From: Prinia subflava
Lineage: Eukaryota > Chordata > Aves > Passeriformes > Cisticolidae
Assembly: GCF_021018805.1 (NCBI RefSeq)
Contig: NC_086253.1
Location: 8,992,735-9,056,734, forward strand
Length of the DNA: 64,000 nt
Direction of reading: 5' to 3'
Shown: positions 12,601 through 25,133 of the stretch, piece after piece
Numbering within the stretch: position 1 is the first letter of the stretch
Layout: the number at the start of each line of letters is the position of its first letter
Translations under genes and position numbers: made by a program
The notes under the pieces: model-generated
Seen by the model: only the letters and a program-made list of their open reading frames with translations
What the model was told of the DNA's origin: nothing
Databases searched by the model: none

Positions 12601-15600
12601 GGAAATGGACTAGAAGCCCTAAGTGATGAGGGGTGGAGAGGACAGCAGCTGCCTTTCATTGTGGTGCTGTGCTGGCTGCATTGTGTCCAGGCAGCTTGGC
12701 AGCACTGCCTACAGGTACCACTATCCCTACCCTTAGCTACCCACTAGGAAATCTTCTCTGGAGCATTAATATGAGTTACTTAAATCTCTTCTGCTGCTTT
12801 TATTTAGCCTGGTTTGGGTTGCCAGGCAGCTCTAAACCCACAGTAGCTGTGTGAGGCGACCCCCAGCCCACGCCTCCAGCTCTGGGATGGCAGGCACCAG
12901 CCACTGCTGAGTTTGGATTTTGAAAGGGTTTGTGAAACCCCCAGCATGTCCTGGTCACCAGGGGCCTGCTCCTGTGGCTCTGGCCGGGATGGTCTGCAGC
13001 ATGGTCAAGCCCAGAGCTGCATCACTCTGGTGTGGGGGGAATTTTGCCTCTAGCTTCAGTCAGCATTTCCAAGTCCTGTTAAACCTGAATAACCACAATC
13101 CAGGACTCTTGCTGCAAATGCACTGAGTGAAAACGAGGGTTCCCCAAGCTCTAGTGAAGTAAATTTGTCTCTTCAGGATACTGCTTATGCACCAGGATAT
13201 TTTTTTCCTTTAAGAAAGAAATGGATGTATGGATTGTAGTTGATAGTGTTAGTGTCTGCTCTTAATTTTTATACTTTCACACACTTACCACTGCAGATAC
13301 TAAAAGGCTTGTGTGAAGGGTGTATTTACAGCTATTCACTCCCAGGACTCTCACAGGGAGGTTTCAGTATGCAAAGTTCCCAACCCTCCCAAATAAACCA
13401 ACAGCCAGTGACTGCCAGGGCACATCTGCATTAAAAGTCACATTTGTTTTAAGTTACACTTTGAAATCTTTAGTTAAACTAAAGTTAAACTTTGAAATCC
13501 ATTTAATTACGCTGGTGTAAAACCGTTTGTGGATGCTCCTCTGTGCTTTAATTGAAATCTGATTTGCAGTGTTTTTTCTTTAGGAAAGCTGAATCTGTTT
13601 AAGAGTATCCACATGGGTTTGCAATTGGTTTCAATAAATAGAATGAAAACCAGCTTTTGCTTAAATTGCTGCAAGTTTTAATGCAAACAGGGCCTCTGCA
13701 AAACTGAAAATCCCCCAGTTATTCTGGAGCATTTCTCTCCCCTGTGAGAGTGAACGTTTTTGTGTTTTCATGAGGGCAGTGTGGAGGTTCTCCAGTATCC
13801 AACCTTTTCCTGAAACAAGCAACCTACTTTGAGTTTAGCAGCCTCTCCCCTGCCCCTGACTGGCTCTTGTGCTTCCAATCAGGCACAGAGGAAACATTTA
13901 AACACGCAACCCCTTTGCTCAGCCTCCCTGGCTCTGCTCAGAGCAGGAATCAGCCATGCAACTCAGCCCAGGTAAGGCCACACTTCACCATCCCAATTGC
14001 AGCCACATTTCATTTAACAGGTTTTTCCCCTCTGAGTGCCCTGATTTACTCTTTGCCCCCTCACTGCACAAAGAGAGGGGGAGAGTAAAGCCCTCCCGTG
14101 CCCCAGGAGGGCCAAGGCGTGGTGGGAGCAGCTTGCAGGGAGCTGCAGCTTCACCTGGTGCAGCTGCCAGCAGCAGCTTTCCTGGCTCAGAGCCGAGGGC
14201 TGGGCTGGCAGAGGCTGGGATGGGGTAGGGACACTCCAGGTGCTGCTGAGCCAGCCCAGGTCCTTATCCCACCTCTGCACAAGGCTGGTGAGGGTCCTTT
14301 GGGCATGTGGCACCCTCTGGTGCAGCTGGGTGCTGTTCTCACCAGCACTGCCTAATGCAGGGTCAGGGCTGCCACCCACGGATAAACAGATCCCTTGAAA
14401 ATCCACGGGAGCCTGCACCTCCTCAGAACCTCCTCTCTTCCATTTCCACATGCTGTTAAATTACCCTGATGCCTAAGTGTAATCTCCTGGCTGTTCCCTG
14501 TGCCCATGAATTACCCAATGTGGCATGCTGCATCCTTAGCTGCAGGACAGCTTTTCCAGTTGTTTGTTTTGAAAGCTCTTAAGAGCAATATACTATCAGC
14601 TGAGGTTTCTAATTAACTCTGAACAGCTAGTCTGCTGCCACTCAAGTATAATTCTCATTAGCATCTCAGCTAACAAGCTTCAGTGTTTGCCCTCCTAATT
14701 AGCTTCCAGTTAGAAGTCTTTCCTTATCCTAAGATGTGCTGTTGTTAATTGCACTTCCAGTCGCTTTTACAGCAAACTCCTGAGAGGCCGCTGAAGCTGT
14801 GCTTTGTGAAGGGGGATAGGGATCAGTCCTGGGACACTCACGGGTTCTCCATTCCCCTGTAAGTCTGTCCTCACCTCATGGTATGCAGAGACAAGGGGAC
14901 ACAGAGCCGCAGCTTTCAGAATCAACGAGGAAGCATTTTGCCTTTTAAACAGGTGATAGAACCCGAAATGAGTCTGCTTAAAGCAAAGCACAACTTTCAC
15001 AGCTCGTGCTGCCTGAATGGCATTCCGGGGCTGTTTTCCCTGTTTTCCATACAGGGGCAGGTTTTGGGTTTTCCGTGCCCGGGGGTTTCTGAGGGCCCCC
15101 GAGGGCCCCACAGGCGCCCATGGCCCTGTCGCTGCTGACACCCAGAGCCGGTGGCTGTGTCTGGACACGGAGCTTGTCTGGGGGTTTGTCTGGGGGTATT
15201 TCTGTGGAATGCTCTCAGCACGGACTGAGGGATGCCTGCGGGCTGGGTTAACCCCTGAATGCCCGCTGGGAGCCCTCACAGCTCCGTGGTGCCCAGGGCA
15301 GGGGCACCGGGCCAGGGGAGCAGGGTCTGGGCATCCCCCGGAGAAAAGCGTGGAGCACGCAGAGGAGAAAGGTGAGGCTCACCTGGAGCTGTCAAGTGCT
15401 TGCTCCGTGGAAGTAAATCCCTTCTGTGTCTTTTCAAATACTTCTCAAAGAGGGGGAAAATATTGCTCAGCTTGTGAAGATTTACTAGTAGGCTCTTCCC
15501 TCCTGATGTGCCCGGACCCCACCTGCTGCCCCCTCCTAAACTGAAATCCACTTTTTGCTGAGCCCTCTGAAATGGGTTTAACACATCATGGGCATCCTGC

Positions 15601-18104
15601 TGCTCTGTGTAGGGTAAGAAGAGGCCTGAACTGAAACCAAACTCTGAATTTTATCATGGGGTGCCTGGATCCCTCTAGCTTGGTAACATTTTCCTTCTCT
15701 TTTTTGAAACTGAGGGTAAGGTTTTGATGTTACCAAGACAAAGTCAGAAGGTTAAGGTGAGTCTGGATTTGTCCTGGCAGAATGACTATAATAACCCTGT
15801 GATACTTTATCATGCTGTGACTGGAGGTTCTAGAGGACCCTTGCAAGCAAGCAGAGTCCCCCTGAAGGATCATGCAGGTGTAAGGATGTGCCCCATCAGG
15901 CCAATTATATCATCCAATTATATTTTAGAAAGAGAGAAATTCTGGTGATGAATATGTTTATGGTTCATAACTCATTAAAAATTTAATTTAAGTATGGTGT
16001 ACTCACGCTAATAGCAATAGATTTAATTAGTCATAAGTCTCTCAAATCTGCTCAAAAAAAACATGTAAGAGCTTCAGATGGACCTGAGGTAACTGGGCAA
16101 GTTGAAAGGGGGAGAATGTGTTCACACAATGTTGCATGTCTGGTGTTCACATCAGGTCTAATATTATGGTGCCAAATGATTCATTATCATTTTTTCAGCC
16201 GTAAAAAGAAAATCAGAATTTAAAACACCGTCCTTGGTGAGAAGCTGACTTTCTTGATTTGACTTCCTACATCCAATTAATGTGTTGGAAAGTGGGAGTA
16301 ATGATGGTGAGCAAATCTCAGTGTTTGAATCTATTTCAGTTATGTATCAAAGAGGCATATTTAAATGAGCTGCTTAACCTCTGTTATGTGCAAAACAGGA
16401 TTCCAAATCACAAATATGTCATTTACTGTGCTGTACTTTAGTTACAGATGGCACTATAAAGTGAAGCACATGATATGGTAAAACTTTTTTTAGAAGCTTT
16501 AAAGTAAAACTTGAGTTTGAGTTTAGGAAAAGAAAAGAAATATTTCCAATGAGAGATCTGTAGAGTAAGTAATAAATACAGATTAAGACAAGGGATTGAT
16601 CAAAGGTAGCAGAAAGAAGAATTCAGAACAAAGGGTTCTTTGGGTAAAGTAGAGAAAGTTTCTAGATATACAATCTATGTCCAGCTACTGGGGGTCTTTA
16701 CTTTCAGGAGGAAAAAGCAGTCAAAAGAACCCAATTTTCACATCAAAATTGTGCAGATGCTACCACTATGTTAGTGTGAGCTGTCAGACATGAATTTGTA
16801 CATCCTGCACATTTTAGCCATTTGTGATAATAAAGTAATTCCTTCTTCTAATAATTTACACTTTGTGAGGACTTTAATGCTCTTAATTTCTGGGGGAAAA
16901 GCACCAAAGACCACCAGAGCCTGGGCTGTAGCAACTACTGCCCTTGCAAATTGCTGAACAGATAAAGCCAAGTGTGGAGAGCATCTCATGATCTCTGTCC
17001 TCTTTTACATGGTCTGCCCAAAGTATTTTTGTCATTAAACCAGTTTATGCAGCTCTGGCTTATTGCCAGATTTGTCACATAAAGTGTTTTTCTTGATGTG
17101 ATTATAAGCCAAATTGGTGTCATGATCTTTTTTCTTAAGGCAAGCAATACATAAAGTTGTGGGATAGAAAAATGGTGACAAAGTACCAGTTATGCTGACA
17201 GCATAGAAAGAATAATGTTGAAACAACCCCTAAACCCACTGATTGAGTAGGTCCCTTTACCTTGACTCCATTTGGTTCAGAAAGTGCTCATGAGGTTTTT
17301 GAGTCTGGAAATGGAAAGGATCTTATAATGCCAGTAGTACCAAGGCTGTGATCCAGGCTGTTCCTCACAGCAGAACAGCCTTTGTGCACAGATCATTAGA
17401 GAGGGCATCCCCTTAATTATTTATACTGCACATACCAGGTGTGCTGCTGATGAAATTTCCCTCGAGGCTCCAGAAGGAAATGAAATCCTAGCAAATGCAT
17501 GAGATAGTGGAACAATGCTAGAATCTCTTGGATGAGAATCAGTCATGCGTGCCAGTGATCCTCCTTACAGTGGTTTTTAGAAAGCATTACAAAAGCTAAT
17601 CTTCTTAGGCTTGTCATCCAAACTATCCTGGAGGTGTGAAGAAACTGCCCTGCCAGGGAACTTCAGTTCTCTTGTAGGAAACAAAGGGAAAAAAGGCTAG
17701 AGGAATACATTTCTTGTCTTGGGGAGGTGTGGAGGTGGCAGTGTTGATATTGGTGTTGACTGTGTTTGTAATTGGTATTATTGTAATTAGTATCATTCAG
17801 TGATGACTGAAACACAGTCACAAAACTGTCTGGAAAATTCTACATCAAAATGCTGGCTGGGAAAATGAGAGGACTCTGTTTTGGAAATTTGGGTTGCCCT
17901 TGCCTTGGAAAGTGGAGCAGTTTAATTTGGAGGAGAGGCTGGTATTTGTTTGAGATGTTTGTTATCCAGAGAGATCAGTCAAGTCCAAGGGAAGAAAGGG
18001 CCTTTCTCTGCAGAGGTAAATGGAGAAATACCAAAGACACTGAACTGAGGATCAGGAAAAGAGAAAGACCTTGATGTGAGAGACAACAGGAAAAGCAATG
18101 CAGG
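9641..18104. other. Unique sequence, no gene recognised
   Basis: Composition is mixed, with GC-rich patches at 14.1-14.4 and 15.0-15.4 kb. The longest open frame is 282 codons on the minus strand (10258-11106). It is rich in Leu, Ser, Cys and Phe, as expected from a pyrimidine-rich noncoding strand, and resembles no known family. 14.6-14.8 kb has several TAATTA/ATTAGC homeobox-type motifs in a repeat-free stretch. Nothing else could be assigned. Confidence 0.5.
12235..12274. repeat. 11-bp inverted repeat with 18-nt spacer
   Basis: TTTAGCTATGA (12235-12245) and TCATAGCTAAA (12264-12274) are exact reverse complements. A second overlapping pair, GATCAGT and ACTGATC (12258-12264 and 12274-12280), makes alternative hairpins possible. 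Confidence 0.85.
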
Positions 18105-18145
18105 GGTGTGAAACAACATAAAATTGTTCTATGATTCTGTGATTT
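18105..18145 (+). mobile_element. Probable CR1 3' tail remnant
   Basis: TTCTATGATTCTGTGATT resembles the ATTCTRTG microsatellite tail that ends CR1 elements. The 200 bp upstream (from about 17910) includes TTTGGAGGAGAGGCTGG, loosely like the CR1 segment before the tail, but is too decayed for a firm boundary. Confidence 0.45.
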
Positions 18146-18349
18146 AATGTAATGAGGAAAAGACAATGCTGTTTTTAACCCAGAGCAATGTGCAATGACC
18201 ATGACAAACTCCATTCTCTTGAACCTGTGCCAACAGTACCATATTAATAGGTGGAATAGGTAACTATATGAATGATTATATGAATTTTGCTGTTCAAAGG
18301 AGCAGCTAAAAGGGTAAGATACTTGCAGAGAACAGGCAGCTGGTGAGAA

Positions 18350-19840
18350 AACTTTATAATATGAGCCCAAAGAAGTGTGCATCCTCTTCTATCAAAAGGA
18401 TTGAGGAGGACTCTCTGAAAAGCTGCAGTTGTTCAGTAGAAGAGCAGAATGATGTTAGGAGTGCAGAGGCATCTTTCAGAAAGTGGAGGCTGTGTTTGAA
18501 CAGAGAAAATAGAAAAGAGCATACAGGCAAGTTAAATAAGGCAAGTTAAATAAGGCAGGTGAAATCAATTTTGAGGAGCAACTTGCAGAAGTCAAAGAAA
18601 CCATGAGAAAACCCCTTCAAACACATGAAGGGTAGGGAGCCTGTCCATCAGCAGGCTTGATAGGCAATTGCAGTGTAATAAGAACACTCAAAGCACACAG
18701 AGCTGTTGCAGCAAGGCTAAATAAATCTTTGATTTGCTGTTCATTATAAAACATCTCAGGGAGCTCCCTTTTCTGGAGAATTTTGGTATCTGAAAGCATC
18801 TAAAAGTGTGTTTTAAACTGAAGTGTCAGCAGAACAGGTTTAGAACAATTGGATAAATGCGTAATACTATTGATAAAAATAGGTGGTAGCCATGGTAGCC
18901 ACCCAAGAGTCCCAAATGTGGAGTTTTTAAATTAATGGTTTCCTTTGATATGAACTAAATAATTGATGTGGCAAGTGAAGGTGGCAAATGCAGCTGAAGT
19001 TTAAAGGGCTGGGCACACTGGTAAATCGAGCCTGCCTTGGTCAAATTTATGGAAAATGAAATGAGGGCTTGTAAATATGACATATGGGGTCACTGTAAAA
19101 TGAATTCTGTAGAAGGAAGCTGTCACATATCTGTGTGCCTTGAAGCCCAGCAGCCCTTGTGTAGAGGTGATTCAGCTCATAAGGCATAGCTGGACATCCA
19201 AGGCCCCTTATCAGTAGCCATCAAATCCCCCAAACAGTCAAGATATAAACTCTATGTGTTCCTGTAGCTTTGAACTGGTAATGGTTCTAATTAGGTAAAG
19301 CTAAAACAGAAGATGGGGATGGAGTCATCCTATTTCAAATTGCAGGACATCACCAGGTGGCAAGAATCTCTGTTGGTTTCTCTATTCTTAAATTTCCTAC
19401 TAAAGCTCTAGGGAAAAAAGGAGAACTGACAAACTCACCAGTAAGAAATTTTCAAGGTAGGTTAAAATTAAAACTGGATATGAATATTGTCCATTTTCTC
19501 ACCTAATCTAGACATCTGCAAAGTAATGCAGAAAGGAAAAAACCTGTACATAGGCATCCTCAGAGCTGTCACCATTCAGAAAAATGACTTGTTGTCATTG
19601 TGAGTAGTTCTTGGAAGGCATCAGCTCAATCCTTAGGAGTGATCAGGATGATAAATAAGATGGAAGAAACTTTAAAGAAGACCTAAAATGAAACCAAAAA
19701 GAGCTTTCTGTGTAAATCCACAATGTGCCCAAGTGTTGCAGAGTGTAATAACTGTGACTTCAGTACAGGAGAAGTAGAAATTTGACATATGAAAGCTGCA
19801 AGAATGGTCATAGGCACAGAGGGGTTTCTCTGCCAAGAGA
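18350..19840 (+). mobile_element. Decayed ancient L3/CR1-type LINE, about 1.5 kb of the endonuclease-RT linker and RT region
   Basis: Several blocks in the right order match old amniote L3/CR1-like elements recalled from memory. They are GAGGAGCAACTTGCAGAAGTC, GTTGCAGCAAGGCTAAATAAATC, CAGAACAGGTTTAGAACAATTG, CACCCAAGAGTCCCAAA, GGGCTGGGCACACTGGTAAAT, GCAAAGTAATGCAGAAAGG, TTGTCATTGTGAGTAGTTC and GCAAGAATGGTCATAGGC. These correspond to successive RT segments. All frames are broken by stops and indels, so it codes for nothing. Divergence is clearly greater than in the 8.3-9.6 kb CR1. Boundaries are approximate. Confidence 0.65.
18527..18554 (+). repeat. 14-bp direct duplication
   Basis: GCAAGTTAAATAAG is repeated twice head to tail within the decayed LINE. 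It is a local slippage duplication. Confidence 0.8.
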
Positions 19841-19842
19841 TT

Positions 19843-19965
19843 TAAACACAGGTTGGGAAGGACCCCTGGGATCACTGTGTCCAGCCCCTGCTGCTGGCAC
19901 CATGGCACACAACTTCTTCATGTCCTTCATGTGTTTCTCAAACGCTGCCAGAGAACTGTCTGGTC
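19843..19965 (-). mobile_element. CR1-like 3' region fragment
   Basis: ACAGGTTGGGAAGGACCCCTGGGATCACTGTGTCCAGCCCCTGCT and the following CATGGCACACAACTTCTT resemble the inverted 3' UTR of CR1 elements (GGTTGGAAAAGACCTCTGGGATCA type). It abuts the + oriented decayed LINE. The far end is uncertain. Confidence 0.55.
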
Positions 19966-22101
19966 CCTGAATGCACAAAGCTCCTTCAGCTCTGCCTGCA
20001 TGTCAGCAGACAGCTGTGCTACTCTTGTTACACCACCTATTGTGCATTCCCCCCTTGTTCAGCAGTGTCACTCATCTTGAAAACTGAGCTAGGTTCTAAA
20101 ACAGTATTTTTGGGGTTGCATCTGAATTATCATATCCACTGAAAAGCTGGTATTTGTTCGAGATGATTTTCCCTTCCCCAACTCTTTTATGTTTGTGAAA
20201 ATCCTTTTTCATATTTATTTTGACATCAGGGAGAGAAAATTTTTGAGTTTTGGCACCTGTGGGACATATGGGGAGAGGTAAGCACGTAAAGTATCTGATG
20301 TCTGGTGTTTCCCATAGTCCTCATTAAAGGAAGGAAGGTACAGAGGAATTTTTTGCTCGTACTGTTCAGAGAGATGGTTGAGATGATAATTGGGAAGAAG
20401 AGTTCATGGTGTTTTCTGTTGCAGAATAATTAACAGAGACAAAATTCTCCATATAGACATAGTTAAAGGAATGATTCCCTTTTGTTACATCAGTTTTCCT
20501 CACTTTATCTGAGAAACAATTCCATACCAATGAACTCCTTTTTTCCCATACTAAAAATCAAGTCTGTGCAGTAACAAATCAGTCATAACAAAACCACTGC
20601 CTCATTGTAGCCAGACACAATTTTAATTGAGGATGTCTGTTTTAAGTGGGCCAAAATTTTTTATATAATCCACATAGGAAAAAATTCCTTCATTTTCATA
20701 GCTTGATGCATGTTATTTTCTTGCTTGTAAAGTTCTTGAAACACATCACAAATCAGTGGAAGATGCCTTCAGTGATGCACATCACAGTGGGTATCAGGCA
20801 AGCTCTGATCTGCACCTTGGTGTTCTGTGGGGGAAAAAAAACTTGAGCTCAGCTATTCCCTGTGGGGAGTGATGATCCATCCTGTGAAATGCACGTGGGA
20901 AATCCTCCTCAACAGGCAGAGCTCAATCAAGGTGAGCATATTTAGAGAGAGTGTTAGTTACAAAACCTAACCTGACCCTGATTTAGGGCCGGTAAGACTT
21001 CACTCTGTATTGGCATGTGGTATAATTAATTTTCAGATATTTGATTAAACAATGTGATAGGAGGAGGATTGGCTGGCATTGCTCTCCAAAAGACAAAAGC
21101 TATATCAAACTTTGTAATGCTCCCATACCACTGCAATTGCTGAAAAAACAGCTGTAGCAAGCCACTGGAGACACAGCAGTGTGGTATTTCCTCTGTAGCC
21201 ATCAGGTACTTGGCTGGACAGACCATAAAATGTGTCTGTGTCCTTATGTTCAGGTTTAGCAAAATGCAGGATTCAATGAAAAAAAGAATACTTCCAAGGA
21301 ATTTAATCTCTGTGCAACTGTGTACTTTTTTCCTAACACAAGTCTCCCTAGCACTTTGTGATGCTTTAGATACAGGACATCAAATTCCAGCAGCAGGTGT
21401 GTTCAGAGCTGCGGGGGTCCAGTGAGGGGGTTGTGTTCCTTGGCAGAGATTTTTTAATTATCACCTTGCCAAGGTGAGTGGGAAATCCTGTCTAAAAATT
21501 GTCAGAGTGGAATGACAGAGAATTTTACCTCTCACTTTCTTATTCTGTGGGAGGAAGTGTGGGGCACTTGCTGTTCACTTTTAATGCTTCTGGATAAACT
21601 AACGACTGTGCCACTGAGATGAGTCTGAAATCTAAATCAAAGTCTTGTGTCAGATTTAATTTCTGAATGGGCCTGAAACAAATTCTGGAGATCTTGTACA
21701 CATCTACCTACAAAACTATCTTGCTAAATATCTAAAATGGATTGTAAATATTTCTGTTTACTCAGCCTATTCATCTATCCCTGTTTAGAGGGGTACCTCC
21801 TCTGTTTTGCCAAAAAGTGCCACTTTTCTACCTCATACCTCCTATTTTTAGGGTTAGTCTGTTTCTGTGAGATGAAAATGTAGGTTTTTTTCTCAAAATA
21901 CTTATTTGAAACCTCCCAATAGTGCTGCCTGCCCTTCTCTTCTTTCAAAAGCATATCTAAAGAATTGGAAGAGACAATGAATTTGAAGAAAATCAGTCTC
22001 ACAGTATTTAAAAACACACATGTAGACTTGCCCTTTAATTAAAGCCTTTTCCTAACAATAAAATGTAGAGCTAGCTGATACTTTGTTGTGTTGGGTTTTG
22101 A

Positions 22102-22153
22102 TAAAAACACATTGGCTAACAGCTACACCAAGCTGTTAGCCAATGTGTTTTTA
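22102..22153. repeat. Perfect 23-bp inverted repeat with 6-nt loop
   Basis: The left arm (22102-22124) is the exact reverse complement of the right arm (22131-22153); the loop is ACACCA. The direct repeat TAACAGCTAC occurs at 22117-22126 and again at 22152-22161. No transposon ends are recognised. The stem is too short for a typical microRNA precursor. Confidence 0.97.
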
Positions 22154-23180
22154 ACAGCTACTCTAAAAATTCCTTTAAGAAACGCCTTTAGTTAAACTTT
22201 TGCAGCTAAGCTCTTTTAGTTTGAGGACGAAGAAGGTACAAGAAGCTAACTAGGCATGCAATCATTGGGAAAACTTAGAAACTTTCTATAGCCTATTGTA
22301 CTCCAGAGAGTTTTATGATCTGCTTAGCAATCAAGGAGCCTAGACTCCTTTTAACCTCAACTTAAACGCTTAAAAATTCAAGGTAAAAGCACTTTGGTGG
22401 TGATAAGAGAGATTTTAGTTTGTCATTTTAACCCTGAAGGAAGGTTAGGACTTCAGATGGTGGGAACAGATGTTGTTTGCAGGATCTGGTTCCCTCCACA
22501 GTCCTTTTTCTTGCTGCCTGCTCAGACTCCTGGAGACCCTTCTCCCACCTGCATCCCCATGCCAGCTCTCACGCTGCAGCCCATGGGCAGCTCCCACACT
22601 CTGCAAGCTCCAAACCCGGCCAGGTGAGTCAAACCTGCCCCTGCTGCTCAGCTCTCAGCTCACAGCCCTGCACTTGCTGCTCAAGATACAAATGATTGGT
22701 GAGGTGGTTTTCATATAATAACTTAATGGTTTTAATACTCATCTCAGAAGTGGTCGGACTTGGGTTTGGGTCCTCCTTCTCCCGAGGGTTATTCAAATCC
22801 ACCTGTCCCTTCCCAGGCTGTAGGCAACCTCTCAGCCCTTCCTATTGAAGTTGTGCCATGGTGCACAGAAGGAGAAGCAGACCTGGAGAGGAGAAGCAAG
22901 TGGGGGCCTGACTGTGGCCTGCCTAAAGGCAGGTGGGGAGCAGGTATCTGGCAGCATTCCCAAGGCTGCTTACTGTATCATTTGCATTAAAACATCTCTG
23001 GATAAAAATCAAAACCAGCCCTGGAGGCAGAGTCCAAACCCAGTGCCTCTATCCACAGGGAGAGGTTGCAAGCACCTTGCCCTGGCGGCGGGTGCTGTTT
23101 TGGTGCCACCCCAGCCACACCCTCTTCCCCAGCCACATCTTTAAAAGGAACTCGGAGTGTCTGCTCCCTCACACCTCCAC

Positions 23181-23208
23181 CAGGGCCAGCTGAGGAGAGC
23201 TGGCCCTG
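23181..23208. repeat. 11-bp perfect inverted repeat with 6-nt loop, GC-rich
   Basis: CAGGGCCAGCT and AGCTGGCCCTG flank GAGGAG. It lies in a locally GC-rich stretch with no gene assigned. Confidence 0.9.
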
Positions 23209-24322
23209 CCCAGGACTCCCAGACCCGAGGGGGCTTCACAGGCATCGCTGCTGAGAGGTTCAGCTTGCCCACAATGTTTGGATCTCAGCATGGAGGAAAG
23301 GAAACTTGAGGTACCCTTCTTCTGGTGAAAAAGTTGGTTCTTGTGGACTCTTAGGCTGGAGGAGGGGAGAAGTCATGGCTCACTTAGCTCTGCATTTTAG
23401 ACTTGGAATTCCCTGTTGTGATACTTTTCAGGTCCCTGTGTGGCTTTGAGGACCTTGCCTGAGGAGAATTGAGGGCATTTCATTTTGAGATGTGACTGAA
23501 GGACGTGGAAGGTTAACTTCAGCTCTGGATTGTCCAATTCTCTTTTGAAAATTACTGCAGTTTCACAGTCATTTAGAAGCTTTAGAAATTTTCCCCTTTG
23601 CTTGTCTTTGCCTTCTTGTGTAAAATAGAGGTTACCTCCAGGACCCACCATATGTTAAAGAAAGATTTGTGATCCTCTGAAGGACAGCAGGCTGAGCATA
23701 GAGTGTTACCTTGCTAATGGAAAAGCTGGGCAGATGTGTTGGGAAAAATTAAACCTGCTGGTGCTCTTGGTGAGACTGGAATGACTTTTAAAGAGACATC
23801 TTTGGTTGGCAGTGCTGAGATGTGTAGATGAGAGTGTCTGTCATATTCTTTAGGCTTCAAGTGAGCAGCTTTCAGCACACAGGAATGAGTTTGTTGAAGG
23901 CTTGCAGGTTACTTATGATGGGCCTGGGGAATGGGGAAGGCCTTTGTTGGTGCAGTTTGAAAACTAAACCAAACCCACCTCGCTAGACCTTTTCAAGATA
24001 GCCCTGGCAGAGTGTGGGTGACCCTTTTGGGTTAGTATGAAATGTCTCCTCTCTCCCCTCCCCACATGGTGCCTTGTCCTGCCAAACTCTCTCTCCCCAG
24101 ATGCGAAGTTCTGCTCTGGATCCGTGATCTGCTGTGAGGAGCCCTGTGTTGACTTTAAGGCTCATGGAGGATCTTCTGCTCCCAGGACAGCAGGTACTGA
24201 AGCTTTTCTTCCACACCATAAAATTCTTACAGTTGTAAAAGTGCAGGTTTGTGTGTTCAGCATGTGCTTTCCTTCTGCTCCTCTGAAAAGCTGGGGAGGG
24301 GAATGGAGCCAAATGGTTCAGG

Positions 24323-24348
24323 TTCTACACACTCCTGAGTGTGTAGAA
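24323..24348. repeat. 26-bp near-palindrome (12-bp perfect arms, 2-nt centre)
   Basis: TTCTACACACTC and GAGTGTGTAGAA are exact reverse complements separated by CT. Confidence 0.97.
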
Positions 24349-25109
24349 GGTGCTGTGTTGTCTTCTCTTCAGCCAGAGGAGGTCAAGATGGTCACTGCTC
24401 CTGTCCCTGGCAGGGAGTCACTTCACAGCTTGGTGCCTCCTGGGCAGAGGAGCCCCTGATGTGACACCTGCTCTCTGTGATCACTGACCTGAGTTTTCAC
24501 AGGGTTTCACTGGGCAATGCTCTGTCCTTGAACCATTTATTTCCTTTGATGCACTGGCTCTGTGGATGGACCATTTCAGAGATTTTAGCCAGTAGGCTGG
24601 AGGGGTGTATTTTAATTGTGTGGACTTTTTTCTTCATGGTTTTAAGAGTCCAGCAACTTTTTGTGCCTCTTGTGGGATAGGCCTCCTTGCAGCTCGATAT
24701 TGGACTTAATATTTCCCCAATATTTTACCTGCAGAATTCTTTGATGAGAATATTGCTTTAAAGAGTGGCAAAGTAATTTCTTGTTTATGGTGATGCTTAT
24801 GTAACACTACAGGACACAGAAAAACACCTAGTGGCATCCAAGCATGGTTTTGATTTTAGTAGTCTTGGTTTTGTCCTGAGATGGTGCAGTCTGTAAGGAC
24901 ATGCAATGCATTTCTGAGTTTTTGGAAGGAAAATAGGATGCTCTTCACTTTGTGAGGTTTAATGTGCTTGTAGAGACCTTTCCCTGGGCTCTGTAGTGGG
25001 GCCATGGCCTGGTCTTGCTTCAGCTGTTCTTTCTTCTCTTCCAAGACTTATGTTGGAATAGTTGCTGTTAGAATAGTAAAATAATAAAATAACCAGGTAA
25101 AATAATGTG

Positions 25110-25133
25110 TGTATATATATATATATATATATA
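25110..25133. repeat. (TA)n microsatellite
   Basis: About eleven TA dinucleotides follow a short GT run and are succeeded by more GT/TA-rich DNA to about 25170. Confidence 0.95.

Noticed and set aside
22102..22153. microRNA precursor
   Set aside because: The stem is only 23 bp with a 6-nt loop and perfect pairing. Animal precursors are usually longer and imperfect.
23181..23208. Rho-independent terminator
   Set aside because: The hairpin resembles one, but the window is vertebrate nuclear DNA and there is no U tract.
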